From assembly GCA_014380365.1 (NCBI GenBank), contig JACMJZ010000026.1, positions 124,001-188,000 on the forward strand: DNA of 64,000 bases, given 5' to 3'. Positions 1 to 9,001 of this stretch are shown here, piece after piece; the first letter of the stretch is position 1, and every line of letters begins with the position of its first letter. A program made the position numbers and the translations under genes. Source of the DNA: Pyrinomonadaceae bacterium (lineage in GTDB: Bacteria; Acidobacteriota; Blastocatellia; Pyrinomonadales; Pyrinomonadaceae). Under the pieces are notes generated by a model, which was not told the DNA's origin, made no database searches, and worked only from the letters and a program-made list of their open reading frames with translations.

Positions 1-152
1 TAATAAATCAGCGCGTCGTTGTGCTGACGCTGTTCGGCCCGGACAAAGCGCTCAAACAGGCGGCGCCAGTGTGGGACCAGTTAAGAAAGAGCCTACAAAT
101 CGCAGAGTCGCAACCGGCAGATAAACCTACGCCGAAACCCACTCCCAAGTAG
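1..152 (+). CDS. C-terminal end of an unidentified protein (partial)
   Basis: An open frame enters from the left edge (first full codon at base 3) and stops at the TAG at 150-152, giving 49 residues. It reads like the end of a folded domain (VVVLTLFGPDKALKQAAPVW) followed by a helix and a Pro/Thr/Lys-rich tail (KPTPKPTPK). The tail resembles a linker or extracytoplasmic end. The start and most of the protein lie outside the window, so no family can be assigned. It is on the same strand as the next gene, 56 bases downstream. Confidence 0.5.
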   Translation, partial: INQRVVVLTLFGPDKALKQAAPVWDQLRKSLQIAESQPADKPTPKPTPK

Positions 153-208
153 AGCTGGGGCTAACTGACGACCGGATTAGTGATGACACTGCTTGCAGAG
201 ACGAACAA

Positions 209-670
209 ATGCGGTTTGTTAGAGAGAGCTTTATCGCAGCAACCCCCGAGCGCGTTTTCGAATTTCATGAACAGCCAAATGTCCTGACCTTGCTGCTGCC
301 GCCTTGGGAGACCGCGCGCGTAATTCAGCCCGCGAAGATTTCGGAAGTTGGTTCTCAGGCGATAGTTGAGACCAGGGTGTTTGGCCCGATAACTGTGCGC
401 TGGGTCGCGGAACACACACTCTATGATCCGCCACGCGTGTTCGAGGACATACAGTTGAAGGGACCTTTTCGGAGTTGGCGGCATCGACACGTGGTCGAGC
501 CGCATGCTGATGGAGCTCTGCTGCGTGATGAAATAGACTACGAACCGCCCCTGGGATTTTTAGGGCGTGCGTTTGCGCCGTTGCTTGTTGAGCGGCGGCT
601 CAGGAAGCTTTTCCATTACCGTCATGAAGTCACCCGTCGATGGTGTGAAGGACAAAAGGAAGTCGTTTAG
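209..670 (+). CDS. SRPBCC (START-like) family protein
   Basis: This 153-residue protein has the SRPBCC pattern: an opening strand MRFVRESFIAATPERVFEFH, where an N-terminal strand is followed by the xPxERVFxF helix, a middle proline-rich strand segment, and a C-terminal long helix (about 120-150) rich in Arg and His. SRPBCC proteins form a helix-grip fold with a hydrophobic pocket for lipids or other small hydrophobic ligands. The ligand cannot be read from sequence. There is no signal peptide, so it is probably cytoplasmic. The start is the first ATG; no strong ribosome site precedes it. The stop lies inside a short inverted-repeat element (669-725). Confidence 0.8.
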   Translation: MRFVRESFIAATPERVFEFHEQPNVLTLLLPPWETARVIQPAKISEVGSQAIVETRVFGPITVRWVAEHTLYDPPRVFEDIQLKGPFRSWRHRHVVEPHADGALLRDEIDYEPPLGFLGRAFAPLLVERRLRKLFHYRHEVTRRWCEGQKEVV

Positions 671-725
671 AGTACAACCTTCAGGTTGCCCTCCTGCTTA
701 CACAGCAAGCTGAAGCTTGTACTCT
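669..725. repeat. Composite inverted repeat, AGAGTACAA ends
   Basis: The ends AGAGTACAA (669-677) and TTGTACTCT (717-725) are perfect inverted copies. Inside are a small hairpin (AACCTTCAGGTT) and the string AGCAAGCTGAAGCTT. The element begins in the stop codon of the SRPBCC gene. It has the nested-palindrome style of many other gaps in this window. Confidence 0.7.
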
Positions 726-760
726 GAACAGCTTGAGTGAACTCTAGACTTATCTAAGCT

Positions 761-1051
761 ATGCTGACTCATATTGTTATCTGGAAGTATCGGGCTGACG
801 TTGAAGCGGAGGTGCGCGAGGAGCACGTCCGGTTGCTCAGCAAATTACCTGCGGCCATCAAAGAGATCGAGAGTCTGCAAGTGGGGTTCGATATGGTGCG
901 TCTGCCGCGTTCCTACGACAGTGGCCTCGTAGCTACATTTAAGGATCGGGCGGCGCTGCAGGCCTACACGGTCCATCTCGAGCATGTGAAAGCTGCCGAG
1001 TTTGGCAGGAAGATCAGCGAGCACGTTGCGTCGGTCGATTTCGAGATTTGA
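761..1051 (+). CDS. Dabb (stress-responsive alpha/beta barrel) domain protein
   Basis: The 96 residues match the Dabb family (stress-responsive A/B barrel) from end to end: the opening strand LTHIVIWKYR, a central helix LLSKLPAAIKEIESLQVGFD, a strand with YDSGLVATFKD, then the typical AYTVHLEHVKAAEF and a final strand HVASVDFEI. Such proteins are dimeric ferredoxin-like barrels of about 100 residues; some bind or modify small molecules, but many have no known reaction. It ends 7 bases before the next gene, so the two are probably cotranscribed. Confidence 0.88.
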   Translation: MLTHIVIWKYRADVEAEVREEHVRLLSKLPAAIKEIESLQVGFDMVRLPRSYDSGLVATFKDRAALQAYTVHLEHVKAAEFGRKISEHVASVDFEI

Positions 1052-1058
1052 GTCCCCG

Positions 1059-2270
1059 ATGAAACGTTGGAAAAAACTCTTATTGGCGTTGCTGGTCGTG
1101 GTCCTGTTTTCGCAGATTCCCTTCGCCTATCGTCGTTACAAACTTGGCCGTCTTCAAGCGGCGATTCAGCAAGTCAATTCCCAGCGTCGAAATTCAGAAA
1201 AATCCGACTACCTTGAATACACAGGGGTGATGCATGTTCATTCTTTCCTGGGTGGACACAGCACCGGCAACTTCGAACAGATCATCGCAGCAGCACAGGC
1301 GAACCAACTCCGCTTCGTGGTAATGACTGAACATACCTCCGACAGGTTTAATACGGCGGCGATGACGCTGAAGGGAACACATGGAGGAATACTCTTCATC
1401 AATGGCACTGAGTTTAGGGCCGGCAATGCAGATCGTTTGCTGCTTGTCCCCGGTGATGAGCTGGCTAATGACAGCCGGCCGTCGTCAAGCGAAGATGTAA
1501 TTACCAGGACGAAGGCCGCGGCGCGGCTCGCGTTTGTCGCCTATCCACAGGAGTTTAAGAGTTGGACCGCCAGAGGGTACGACGGAGTCGAGGTCTATAA
1601 CGTTTACACAGACGCACTCCAGATCAACCCCGTGACAATGTTCTTCGACGGACTTTGGTCTTATCGCAGCTATCCCGATTTGCTGTTCGCTAACTTCTAC
1701 CGAAGACCAGACAGGAATTTACAGAAGTGGGACGAGGCAATTGGCTCCACTTCAAGGAGACTTGTCGCTACCGCAGGCAATGATGCCCACGCTAACGTTG
1801 GCTTCAGTCTCAACAGCGATTCGGGCAAACCTCTTTTCGGGGTCACCCTGGATCCTTATGAAAGAAGTTTCCGTCTCGTCCGGCTCCACGTGCTGCTGCC
1901 GAATGATAAACAGCTCGACGCCGAGTCGCTGCTGGCGTCGTTGGGCGCGGGACATTGCTTCATTGGATTCGATCTGTTCGGCGACACTTCGGGCTTTAGT
2001 TTTTCAGCATCCAACGGGGTCGAGCACAAAATTCAGGGCGACGAGATATTGTTTGAGAAGGAAGTGAAACTTTCCGTGAACACCCCGGCGCCGAGCCGCG
2101 TCATCTTGTTAAAGGACGGGAAAGCAATCAAGGACGAGAATGCAGTGGGGCGGAAAGAATACCTGGTAGCTGAAAAGGGAAGTTATCGCGTGGAAGTTTA
2201 CTTGCCGCAGCTTGGCAAGCCGGTTGGTGACCAGCCCTGGATAATTTCAAACCCGATTTACGTAAGGTAG
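1059..2270 (+). CDS. Membrane-anchored PHP-type metal-dependent hydrolase-like protein
   Basis: With the ATG at 1059 the protein has 403 residues and begins MKRWKKLLLALLVVVLF, a basic start plus one hydrophobic segment that is a signal anchor or signal peptide. An upstream in-frame start at 1002 would overlap the Dabb gene and spoil this signal, so 1059 is preferred. Metal-ligand motifs of the PHP superfamily are visible: GVMHVHSFLGGHS (HxH), VVMTEHTSD and a later AGNDAHAN. PHP proteins use two or three metals to cleave phosphoester or related bonds. The substrate is unknown, and the signal places the enzyme outside the cytoplasm. The C-terminal 100 residues look like an added beta-sandwich. 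Confidence 0.75.
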   Translation: MKRWKKLLLALLVVVLFSQIPFAYRRYKLGRLQAAIQQVNSQRRNSEKSDYLEYTGVMHVHSFLGGHSTGNFEQIIAAAQANQLRFVVMTEHTSDRFNTAAMTLKGTHGGILFINGTEFRAGNADRLLLVPGDELANDSRPSSSEDVITRTKAAARLAFVAYPQEFKSWTARGYDGVEVYNVYTDALQINPVTMFFDGLWSYRSYPDLLFANFYRRPDRNLQKWDEAIGSTSRRLVATAGNDAHANVGFSLNSDSGKPLFGVTLDPYERSFRLVRLHVLLPNDKQLDAESLLASLGAGHCFIGFDLFGDTSGFSFSASNGVEHKIQGDEILFEKEVKLSVNTPAPSRVILLKDGKAIKDENAVGRKEYLVAEKGSYRVEVYLPQLGKPVGDQPWIISNPIYVR

Positions 2271-2290
2271 GTGTAACGCAAACACGACAT

Positions 2291-2321
2291 CGCCCCACTG
2301 GGTTGTTGACCCGGTGGGGCG
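2291..2321 (+). terminator. Stable hairpin downstream of the PHP-type gene
   Basis: CGCCCCACTGGGT and ACCCGGTGGGGCG pair over 13 positions with one G-T pair and a five-base loop. No T-tract follows, so this is either a weak or factor-assisted terminator or an RNA-stability hairpin. Confidence 0.45.
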
Positions 2322-2546
2322 CGAAACCGGAAAGCTCCGGTTCAATATCGTCGGAAGCAGTGCTTAAGACACTGTGGTCTACTGTAGAGAGCCACGTTAT
2401 TTGACCCTTCACTCGCTCATTTCCCGAGTGTTAGGGAGAAGCGAGAACAGCCTTCCTTATTCGGTTTTCAAGTGGGGAACAGTCTAGGCGTGATAATGAG
2501 TACTGTCAAGAATCAGCTTGACCGATGCCGAAGCGTACAAGCATCT

Positions 2547-2574
2547 GTAAGACAGGCGTTCCTGCCTGTCCTAC
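2547..2574. repeat. Short palindrome of the GACAGGC family
   Basis: The arms GACAGGC and GCCTGTC face each other around a six-base centre, flanked by GTAA and CTAC. The same palindrome occurs twice, inverted, at 25473-25538, so it is a dispersed family. Confidence 0.7.
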
Positions 2575-2698
2575 CAAAAAAGTGCGAGCCGTTTGCGATT
2601 GCATTCTATTCGCGAACATAATCTGGAATTGAGATGCGGTTCACTCTTTTTGGCCTTCTGCGTAAACCTGCGGATATTCGCAACTCTCAGAGTTCAAC

Positions 2699-3583
2699 AT
2701 GGAAATCTCAATCAGAACCCCGCCCGACTTCAGTTTCAAGAGAACGGTGATTAGTCACGGGTGGTGTCAGTTGCGACCCTTTCATCTGGATCCCGAAAAG
2801 TGGGTACTTACCCGCACATTAGACCTGGCGGAAAGCCAGCCGGTGACGCTTTCCATACGTGGAACGAAGCGCGCGCTGAAGATCACCGCTTCCCGTCAAC
2901 CAGGCGAGGCGGCGCGCAAACAAGTGGTCACCGACGTGCGCCACATGTTGAGGCTTGACGACAACATGGCTGACTTCTATCAGCTATTAGCCAGAGACCC
3001 CGACTTCGATTGGATACCCACTCAGGGCGCAGGACGCCTGCTTCGCTCACCGACTGTCTTTGAAGATCTGGTGAAAATGATTTGCACGACCAACTGCTCC
3101 TGGGCGCTCACGAAAAAAATGGTGAGCGGTCTGGTGGAGAACCTCGGTCGTGAATCAACTGACGGTGAGAGGACGTTTCCGACACCGAAAGCGATGGCCC
3201 TGATGCCGCTCAACTTTTATGTCAACGAGGTGCGTGCCGGCTACCGCTCCTCTTATTTGAAGCAACTTGCCGATCGCGTGGCTGCTGGCGAACTCGATGT
3301 TGAGGCCTGGCGCACGAGCATGCTCTCGACCCCCGATCTTATAAAGGAAATGCGCGGCGTAATGGGCGTGGGGCCATATGCGGCTGAGAATCTCTTGAAA
3401 CTTTTGGGTCGCTACGATGGTCTCGCGCTTGACTCATGGACGAGAGCAAAATTCTTCACGGTGAGAAACAATGGCCGTAAGGCGTCCGACAAAAAGATTG
3501 CGCGTTATTACTCTCGCTATAAACAGTGGCGCGGTCTCGTGCTGTGGTGTGATGTAACGCGCGACTGGCTGGAAGTCGACTAG
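2699..3583 (+). CDS. HhH-GPD DNA glycosylase (AlkA/OGG-like)
   Basis: This 294-residue protein has the layout of AlkA/OGG-type base-excision glycosylases: an N-terminal beta domain (about 1-90), then a helical HhH-GPD domain. The hairpin motif reads GVMGVGPYAAENLLKLLG (about residues 220-238) and is followed by LALDSW, where the Asp sits at the catalytic position. The position that is Lys in bifunctional glycosylase/lyases is Tyr (GPY), so a monofunctional glycosylase is expected. LVKMICTTNCSW corresponds to the helix that flips the damaged base. It should remove alkylated or oxidised bases, but the exact lesion is uncertain. No iron-sulphur cysteines are present. Confidence 0.85.
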   Translation: MEISIRTPPDFSFKRTVISHGWCQLRPFHLDPEKWVLTRTLDLAESQPVTLSIRGTKRALKITASRQPGEAARKQVVTDVRHMLRLDDNMADFYQLLARDPDFDWIPTQGAGRLLRSPTVFEDLVKMICTTNCSWALTKKMVSGLVENLGRESTDGERTFPTPKAMALMPLNFYVNEVRAGYRSSYLKQLADRVAAGELDVEAWRTSMLSTPDLIKEMRGVMGVGPYAAENLLKLLGRYDGLALDSWTRAKFFTVRNNGRKASDKKIARYYSRYKQWRGLVLWCDVTRDWLEVD

Positions 3584-3773
3584 GTTGCTCCCTCACTTGG
3601 GGCGTCCGTTCCAACCTGTTTTTTAGGACTCCATCCATTAATTCGTCTTTCGGATAAATGCATTGTTTCGTAGTTCTCCTCATTTTTTATTTTGGGAACT
3701 TCGCGCTCGGAACGTCGTTCTAGAGGAATGCTCCCCCAGGAGTGATTCACAAAGAATGATAAGGAGTCCCGGA

Positions 3774-4136
3774 ATGAAATCCATTATTAATCGCATCGCC
3801 ATCGCCCTGCTAGTCACCTCGCTCGCGAGTGGCTTAGCTTTTGCCAAGACAAAAAGGCAGACAGTGACGTTTGAAACAGACATCAAGGTCAACGGCACAG
3901 TTGTGAGTAAAGGTGTCTATGACGTCAAGTATGACGATGCTGCTGGAGAGCTGACGATAGCTAAGGGCAGCAAGGTCATTGCTCGCACAACAACCCGCGT
4001 CGAGAAACGCGATCGCAAAGCACAACAATTCGAGTTGAGGTCGTTAGGCACTGGCGAGGAAACTGAGCTAACTGGCATCACTTTCGCCGGCTCGGATCAC
4101 AACGTGGTTATCGGTAACTCGCAGGCCACTCGGTAG
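3774..4136 (+). CDS. Small secreted protein of unknown function
   Basis: The start is ATG 3774, preceded by AAGGAG at 3761-3766. The 120-residue product starts with a clear signal peptide (MKSIINRIAIALLVTSLASG, cleavage near LAFA-KT). The mature part has about 95 residues, mostly alternating polar and hydrophobic stretches that suggest a small beta-rich fold, including the segment VNGTVVSKGVYDVKYDD. No known catalytic motif is visible. A strong terminator follows directly, so this is a single-gene transcript or the last gene of one. Confidence 0.8.
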   Translation: MKSIINRIAIALLVTSLASGLAFAKTKRQTVTFETDIKVNGTVVSKGVYDVKYDDAAGELTIAKGSKVIARTTTRVEKRDRKAQQFELRSLGTGEETELTGITFAGSDHNVVIGNSQATR

Positions 4137-4171
4137 CCAATCGAACGCTAATGAACGCCTGGTCTTTAGTT

Positions 4172-4206
4172 CGCTCCCGGAGCTCCAGCTTCGGGAGCGT
4201 TTTTTT
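4172..4206 (+). terminator. Rho-independent terminator
   Basis: CGCTCCCGGAGCT pairs with AGCTTCGGGAGCG (4172-4199), followed by a run of seven T (4200-4206). It ends the transcript of the small secreted protein. Confidence 0.9.
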
Positions 4207-4317
4207 GCTTTCCGGCAGAGGGAGGTCGCCAGGGTAGTGATATGACGCGCCAATTTTATTGTGGCAGAATAAAAGTCGGCTCTCCTTTCGCTGCTGTCAA
4301 ACTCTTCAGGGAGATTC

Positions 4318-5850
4318 ATGTTGATACACCGCCAACTGCTCCTTACTTGCGCGCTCGCGTGCGCCACTTTGTTCTCTTCGCTGACCGCGTCGAGCCAGCA
4401 AGAGAGCGCGAACCGCACCAGCCCCACGCCGGCGGGATCTATCCTGCTCGAGCCTTGTGAAGTGCCCGGGCCAAATGAAGGCCGGAAGGAGATAGCTCGT
4501 TGCGGAACCTATGAAGTCTTTGAGGACCGAGCTACGAAGAGCGGGCGCAGAATCAAACTCAAAATCATCGTTTACTCAGCCACGGGTCAGAACAAAGCGG
4601 CTGACCCTCTGTTTTATATTCCTGGTGGTCCGGGTTCATCCGCCACCGAAGATGCGCCCTACGTCGCGCAGGAATTAGCTCAGATTCGTGAGCGCCGCGA
4701 CCTGGTCTTCGTAGATCAGCGCGGGACCGGAGGCTCTAACCCGCTCAACTGCGATCTTTTCAACCCGGCTTCGCTCCAAAGTTACCTGGGTTCGTTTTTC
4801 CCGCTCGAAGACGTGCGCAAATGTCGCGCACAACTGGAACCCAGGGCCAACCTCAAGCTCTACACCACGCCCATAGCAATGGACGACCTGGATGAGGTGC
4901 GCGCCGCGCTCGGTTATCCCCAAATCAATATCAGCGGCGGCTCTTACGGAACGCGCGCCACGCAGGTTTACCTCAAGCGCCACCAGGAGCATGTCCGCAC
5001 AATTGTGTTGCACGGCGTCTCGCCAACCAATCAGTTCATGCCGCGCGATTTTCCGCAGCACACCGAGCGTGCTCTCGACGGAGTCATCGCCGAGTGCGCT
5101 GCGGATGAGGCTTGCCGCGCCGCATTCCCCAACCTGCGAGCCGAAGCGAAGACTGTGCTTGAAAGATCACTGCGCGGGCCCGTCGAAGTTGATGTGAAGC
5201 AACCGGGGACGGGCAAGAGCACGCGCGTTCAACTATCGCGCGATCTTGCGGGGGAAGCTATTCGCTACATGCTTTACCAATCAGGTGCAGCAAGTCGCCT
5301 CCCTCTATTCATACACCTTGCCGCTCAGGGCAACTTCACGCCGCTCGCCGAGTCCGCAGTCTTTTATCGCCAGCAGATTGTCGCTACCGGCAGCAACGGC
5401 ATGTATCTCTCTGTGACCTGTGCAGAGGATCTGCCGTGGATCAAACCCGGCGAAGGTGAGCGCAACGCGGCCAACACATTTCTCGGCGACTACCGCCTAC
5501 GCCAGCAGCGCGCCGCCTGCGCGCTATGGCCTCGGGCAGAACTGTCCAAAGACTACGCCGAACCGACGCGCGCCAACGTGCCCGCGCTTATACTTACCGG
5601 CCAATGGGATCCGGTGACGCCGCCTCTTTATGGCGACGCCGTCGCCAAATATCTTCCCAACAGTTTGCATGTCGTCGTTCCGCACGGGGGCCACGGCTTC
5701 GGCGGCCTCGAGGGGCTCGATTGCCTTCAGAAGCTCGTCGCCGATTTTGTCAATCGTGGAACGACGAAAGGGCTGGATACGTCCTGCGTGAACAGTATTC
5801 GGCGTAACGGCTTCCTCCTTAAACTTGCCGAACCGAAGAAATCGCCTTGA
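4318..5850 (+). CDS. Secreted alpha/beta-hydrolase, tripeptidyl-aminopeptidase (S33) type
   Basis: The protein has 510 residues with a signal peptide (MLIHRQLLLTCALACATLFS). The full alpha/beta-hydrolase set is visible: the oxyanion motif GGPGSS, DQRGTGGSNPL, the nucleophile elbow GGSYGTR (Ser about 209), the acid in TGQWDPVTPP (Asp about 431) and the base in HGGHGFGG (His about 459). The C-terminal part matches the TAP-like domain of proline- and tripeptidyl-peptidases. It should cleave short peptides from the N-terminus in the periplasm or outside the cell. A GGGAG-type ribosome site lies just before the ATG. It is followed 51 bases later by an S41 peptidase gene. Confidence 0.88.
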   Translation: MLIHRQLLLTCALACATLFSSLTASSQQESANRTSPTPAGSILLEPCEVPGPNEGRKEIARCGTYEVFEDRATKSGRRIKLKIIVYSATGQNKAADPLFYIPGGPGSSATEDAPYVAQELAQIRERRDLVFVDQRGTGGSNPLNCDLFNPASLQSYLGSFFPLEDVRKCRAQLEPRANLKLYTTPIAMDDLDEVRAALGYPQINISGGSYGTRATQVYLKRHQEHVRTIVLHGVSPTNQFMPRDFPQHTERALDGVIAECAADEACRAAFPNLRAEAKTVLERSLRGPVEVDVKQPGTGKSTRVQLSRDLAGEAIRYMLYQSGAASRLPLFIHLAAQGNFTPLAESAVFYRQQIVATGSNGMYLSVTCAEDLPWIKPGEGERNAANTFLGDYRLRQQRAACALWPRAELSKDYAEPTRANVPALILTGQWDPVTPPLYGDAVAKYLPNSLHVVVPHGGHGFGGLEGLDCLQKLVADFVNRGTTKGLDTSCVNSIRRNGFLLKLAEPKKSP

Positions 5851-5901
5851 GAGCGAAGGCTACTTAGTAGAGAAGCGGATCTTTCGATTGCTGGAGACAA
5901 A

Positions 5902-7200
5902 TTGCGCAGAGCCACTTTCTTAAGTCTAGTCGTCCTTCTATGTTTCTTTGTTGAAGCCCTTCCGGCTCCGCAGACTAACTTCACTCGGCAGCAGTATGAG
6001 GAAGATTTTGATCGTTTGTGGCAGGGCATCTCAGACGACTACGCTTACTTCGATAAAAAACAGACTGATTGGAACAAGGTGCGGGAGATTTATCGCCCTC
6101 AGATTGGTGCAATCAAAACGCGTGGTGAATTTGTAGCGTTGTTAGAATCCGTGCTTGAAGAACTCTACGACTTCCACACCCATCTGAACACAAATACGGC
6201 AGCCTCGCCGCGGCTTGTACCGTCAGGCACAGACATATGGGCAGAATGGATAAAGGGAAGGGCCATCATTACCGAAGTCAGGCCCGAGTCGCATGCTGAA
6301 AAAGCAGGGATAAGAATAGGAATGCAGGTTGCATCCATTAACGATATAGCCGTGGATCAGGCCGTGAGCAGGCGATTAGGCAAATCCCTGCGTTCGAGCG
6401 ATGAGGCAGCGAGGAACTGGTCACTCAGAATTCTGCTGGCTGGACGACGAAACGAGAAAAGAAGCATCGAGGTTATCGCCAACGGGGAACGCAGGGCGCT
6501 ATCTATTGATGATCAACCTGCTCAGCCATCGGTTGGCGCGACCTCGGCTAGGCCTTTGCTTGAGTATCGCCGAGTGGCAAAGGATATTGGATACCTCCGT
6601 GTAAACAATTCTCTTGGCGAGTCCGATCTGATCCAGCAGTTTGATGTTGCGCTGGCCGCACTGAGGAACACGCGCGGGTTGATTCTTGATCTGCGTGACA
6701 CGCCGAGCGGCGGCAACACCACGGTGGCCCGCGGGATGATGGGTCGGTTCATACGCCGTGACATGCCGTATCAGAAGCACAGCATACCCGCCGAAGAGCG
6801 CCAGTATGGAACGAAGCGTAGTTGGATCGAGTTAGTGTCGCCGAGGGGACAGTTTACTTACACATCGCCAGTGGTGGTCCTGGTAAACCATTGGACGGGA
6901 AGCATGGGCGAAGGAATCACGATCGGCTTGGATGGGATGAAGCGCGCGACTATTGTCGGCACCGAAATGGCTCGCTTGGCGGGAGCAACATCCGGGATAA
7001 GGTTGCCGAATACGGGAATTGGCGTGACCTTTCCCACCGAGAAGCTGTTTCATGTTAACGGAAGCCCACGCGAAAACTTTGTGCCACCCGTTCATATTAA
7101 CTTGCTGTTGACGGTCAATCAGCAAAATGAAGATGTTCTGTTGGATCGCGGTTTGAAAACATTGAGGGCTATGATCAAGCCCGCGCGAATCGGGGAGTGA
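5902..7200 (+). CDS. Secreted S41 family (C-terminal processing type) peptidase
   Basis: Translation begins at TTG 5902, with GGAG at 5893-5896 at the right distance. The start is followed by a signal peptide (RRATFLSLVVLLCFF). The 432 residues contain a helical N-terminal domain (about 25-95), a PDZ-like segment (ITEVRPESHAEKAGIRIGM), and the S41 catalytic core with LRNTRGLILDLRDTPSGGN and NHWTGSMGEGITIGL, where Ser of GSMGE is the expected nucleophile. S41 enzymes cut proteins near their C-termini with a Ser/Lys pair. The substrate is unknown. It lies tail-to-head with the S33 hydrolase, which suggests joint peptide breakdown. Confidence 0.85.
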   Translation: MRRATFLSLVVLLCFFVEALPAPQTNFTRQQYEEDFDRLWQGISDDYAYFDKKQTDWNKVREIYRPQIGAIKTRGEFVALLESVLEELYDFHTHLNTNTAASPRLVPSGTDIWAEWIKGRAIITEVRPESHAEKAGIRIGMQVASINDIAVDQAVSRRLGKSLRSSDEAARNWSLRILLAGRRNEKRSIEVIANGERRALSIDDQPAQPSVGATSARPLLEYRRVAKDIGYLRVNNSLGESDLIQQFDVALAALRNTRGLILDLRDTPSGGNTTVARGMMGRFIRRDMPYQKHSIPAEERQYGTKRSWIELVSPRGQFTYTSPVVVLVNHWTGSMGEGITIGLDGMKRATIVGTEMARLAGATSGIRLPNTGIGVTFPTEKLFHVNGSPRENFVPPVHINLLLTVNQQNEDVLLDRGLKTLRAMIKPARIGE

Positions 7201-7238
7201 TTTGTAGAGCGGAGCTTTATTTAGGCAGGAGGCGAATG

Positions 7239-7457
7239 ATGGGAAATGAAAAGGATGTCGAGAAATCCTACTCAAACAAAGAGGTAGTCGGGAAGTTGCG
7301 ACGCCTGGCCGACGCTCTTGAAGAAGGGAAAACGTTTGAAATACAGATCGCCGGAGAACGTATCTACGTTCCACCGCATGCGACCGTAGAGTTTGAGTAT
7401 GAGCGGCGGGGGGAAGAGGAAGAAGTTGAAATCGAATTGAAGTGGAAGCGACAGTGA
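7239..7457 (+). CDS. Amphi-Trp domain protein
   Basis: This small 72-residue protein has the amphi-Trp pattern: a short helix SNKEVVGKLRRLADALEEGKTFEIQIAGERIYVP, then a very acidic strand EYERRGEEEEVEIELKW ending in the conserved Trp. The family is small and its role is not known. AGGAGG at 7227-7232 is six bases from ATG 7239 and three from ATG 7236, so 7239 is the better start. Confidence 0.82.
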   Translation: MGNEKDVEKSYSNKEVVGKLRRLADALEEGKTFEIQIAGERIYVPPHATVEFEYERRGEEEEVEIELKWKRQ

Positions 7458-7585
7458 CCTGAGATCTTGGTCGTTCATGAGATGCGCGGTGCCGGCAAAT
7501 GATGTTGACAACCGCAGTGGTCGTCGGTGAATCTAAAGTCTCGCTTGCAACGCCCCGCGAAGTTTGAATATCGGGGATTTATTTT

Positions 7586-8905
7586 ATGAAAAGACTCTTG
7601 TTCGCCGCATCACTCGTTATCTTAGCTACCGCTGTCGCAGCTCAAGCACAAACTCCAAGACCTACGCCGTATTTCGAACCACGCCCGCGCACAACTGTGC
7701 CGGCGCCAACTCCGGTGCCGCCGCGCACGTACCCACCACTTTCGCCAGGTGAACCAACCTCGCCACCGGCCACCGTTGTTGGCAGCGAACCTGAGGACGA
7801 AGGCAGCGTGGCGCCGGTAGCCGGTCCGGCAGCGACTGAACGTCATCCGGAGCCGTCCGCCACGGCGACACGCCTAATGTCTCCGCCGGTAATTCAGTCG
7901 CGCATCGCTGAAGCGGAAAGATTTTTGAAATCGCGACCGCTGCAAACTGCCATGACGTCGCCGTCGCTCACTTATGTGACGCTCGCGGCACTCGATCGCA
8001 CTACCTCCCGCGTTCATTTAGTAACCGTCTCCAAAGAAACTTTTCTGGCGAAAGGTTCGGAAGTGACGATGACGAGTTCGCTGGGCACTCCCGTGAACGT
8101 CCGGATCCTCCGTGCTAACGGAGTCAACACTGCTGTGGCAATCTTTGACTTGCAGGGGCGTTCTTTCGCACCGCTCGTGGTTGAGTTTCCGATTGAGAAG
8201 CGCGGCGTGTTTCGCGAGATGGCCTATTACACCTCGGCGCATCCGGCCCTGTTGTCGCCGGAGTTGACGCGATCGGGACGTGCGTATGTTCATCGCATGA
8301 TCGAGCTGGCGGCCAAACGATTGCGCGAGCGGGGGACCTTTATCTCACCGCAGATCATCGACGTGGCCGAGCGGCTCTGTCTGGTGGAACACGTGGATCA
8401 CGATCGCTTTCGACGTGAAAACCGAGCGGCGTTGTTCGATGAGATCTATTCGTTGTACGCGCTGAATGAACTCGACACCTATCGTTACTCGGTGAGTTCG
8501 GCGGGCGCCGGCGGGATGGTGCAGATGATTCCGTGGGCTTACAACCTCATGAGGCAGCGTCATCCCGGAGTGGGGCTGACACCGGATTTTGTCGCCGGCA
8601 TGCGAAACCATGCAAACGCGCTCCAGGCCATGCTGCTATACATGCAGGACACGTGGAACGATCTGGCGGCAAACGAAGACGTGCAGTTTGCGTTACGAGC
8701 CAAACTCGCGACCCAACCGGAATTGCTGGCCGCTGGTTACAACTCCAACGCCGCGCGCCTGCCGGGTTACATCCGGCGCGGTGGCGCTTCCTGGCGCACG
8801 CTGATTCCTCGCGAGACCCAGATGTATTTGCAAATTTATAAGAATCTTGAAGCAGTCCTCCCGCGAAAACCGCTGCCGGGAACGACAACCCGAGCTAGTA
8901 ATTAA
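7586..8905 (+). CDS. Secreted lytic-transglycosylase-like protein with proline-rich linker
   Basis: The 439-residue protein has a signal peptide (KRLLFAASLVILATAVAAQA), a long Pro/Thr-rich low-complexity linker (about 22-90), a middle domain and a C-terminal helical domain. The last part resembles SLT-type transglycosylases: YRYSVSSAGAGGMVQMIPWA corresponds to the S-x-AGAxGxxQ motif and LLAAGYNSNAARLPGYI to the AxYNxG motif. A Glu shortly before (ALNELDTYRY) could be the catalytic acid. It would cut or bind peptidoglycan in the periplasm. The family is fairly certain, activity less so, because the motif spacing is unusual. Confidence 0.7.
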   Translation: MKRLLFAASLVILATAVAAQAQTPRPTPYFEPRPRTTVPAPTPVPPRTYPPLSPGEPTSPPATVVGSEPEDEGSVAPVAGPAATERHPEPSATATRLMSPPVIQSRIAEAERFLKSRPLQTAMTSPSLTYVTLAALDRTTSRVHLVTVSKETFLAKGSEVTMTSSLGTPVNVRILRANGVNTAVAIFDLQGRSFAPLVVEFPIEKRGVFREMAYYTSAHPALLSPELTRSGRAYVHRMIELAAKRLRERGTFISPQIIDVAERLCLVEHVDHDRFRRENRAALFDEIYSLYALNELDTYRYSVSSAGAGGMVQMIPWAYNLMRQRHPGVGLTPDFVAGMRNHANALQAMLLYMQDTWNDLAANEDVQFALRAKLATQPELLAAGYNSNAARLPGYIRRGGASWRTLIPRETQMYLQIYKNLEAVLPRKPLPGTTTRASN

Positions 8906-9001
8906 AAGTTCGTTGAAAGTGCCTTCAGCGCTGAAAAGGGGGTCTTTTCATTGCGGGGCACCATTCGACAAACTGAAGTTTGTCGGACAGTTTCACATTT
9001 T

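Larger units (their letters stand above)
2271..2698. other. 428-base gap with a hairpin and one repeat copy
   Basis: No gene is supported here. The gap holds a long hairpin at 2291-2321 just after the PHP-type gene and a dispersed repeat at 2547-2574. The last 100 bases before the DNA glycosylase presumably carry its promoter, but no clear -35/-10 pair can be picked out. Confidence 0.5.
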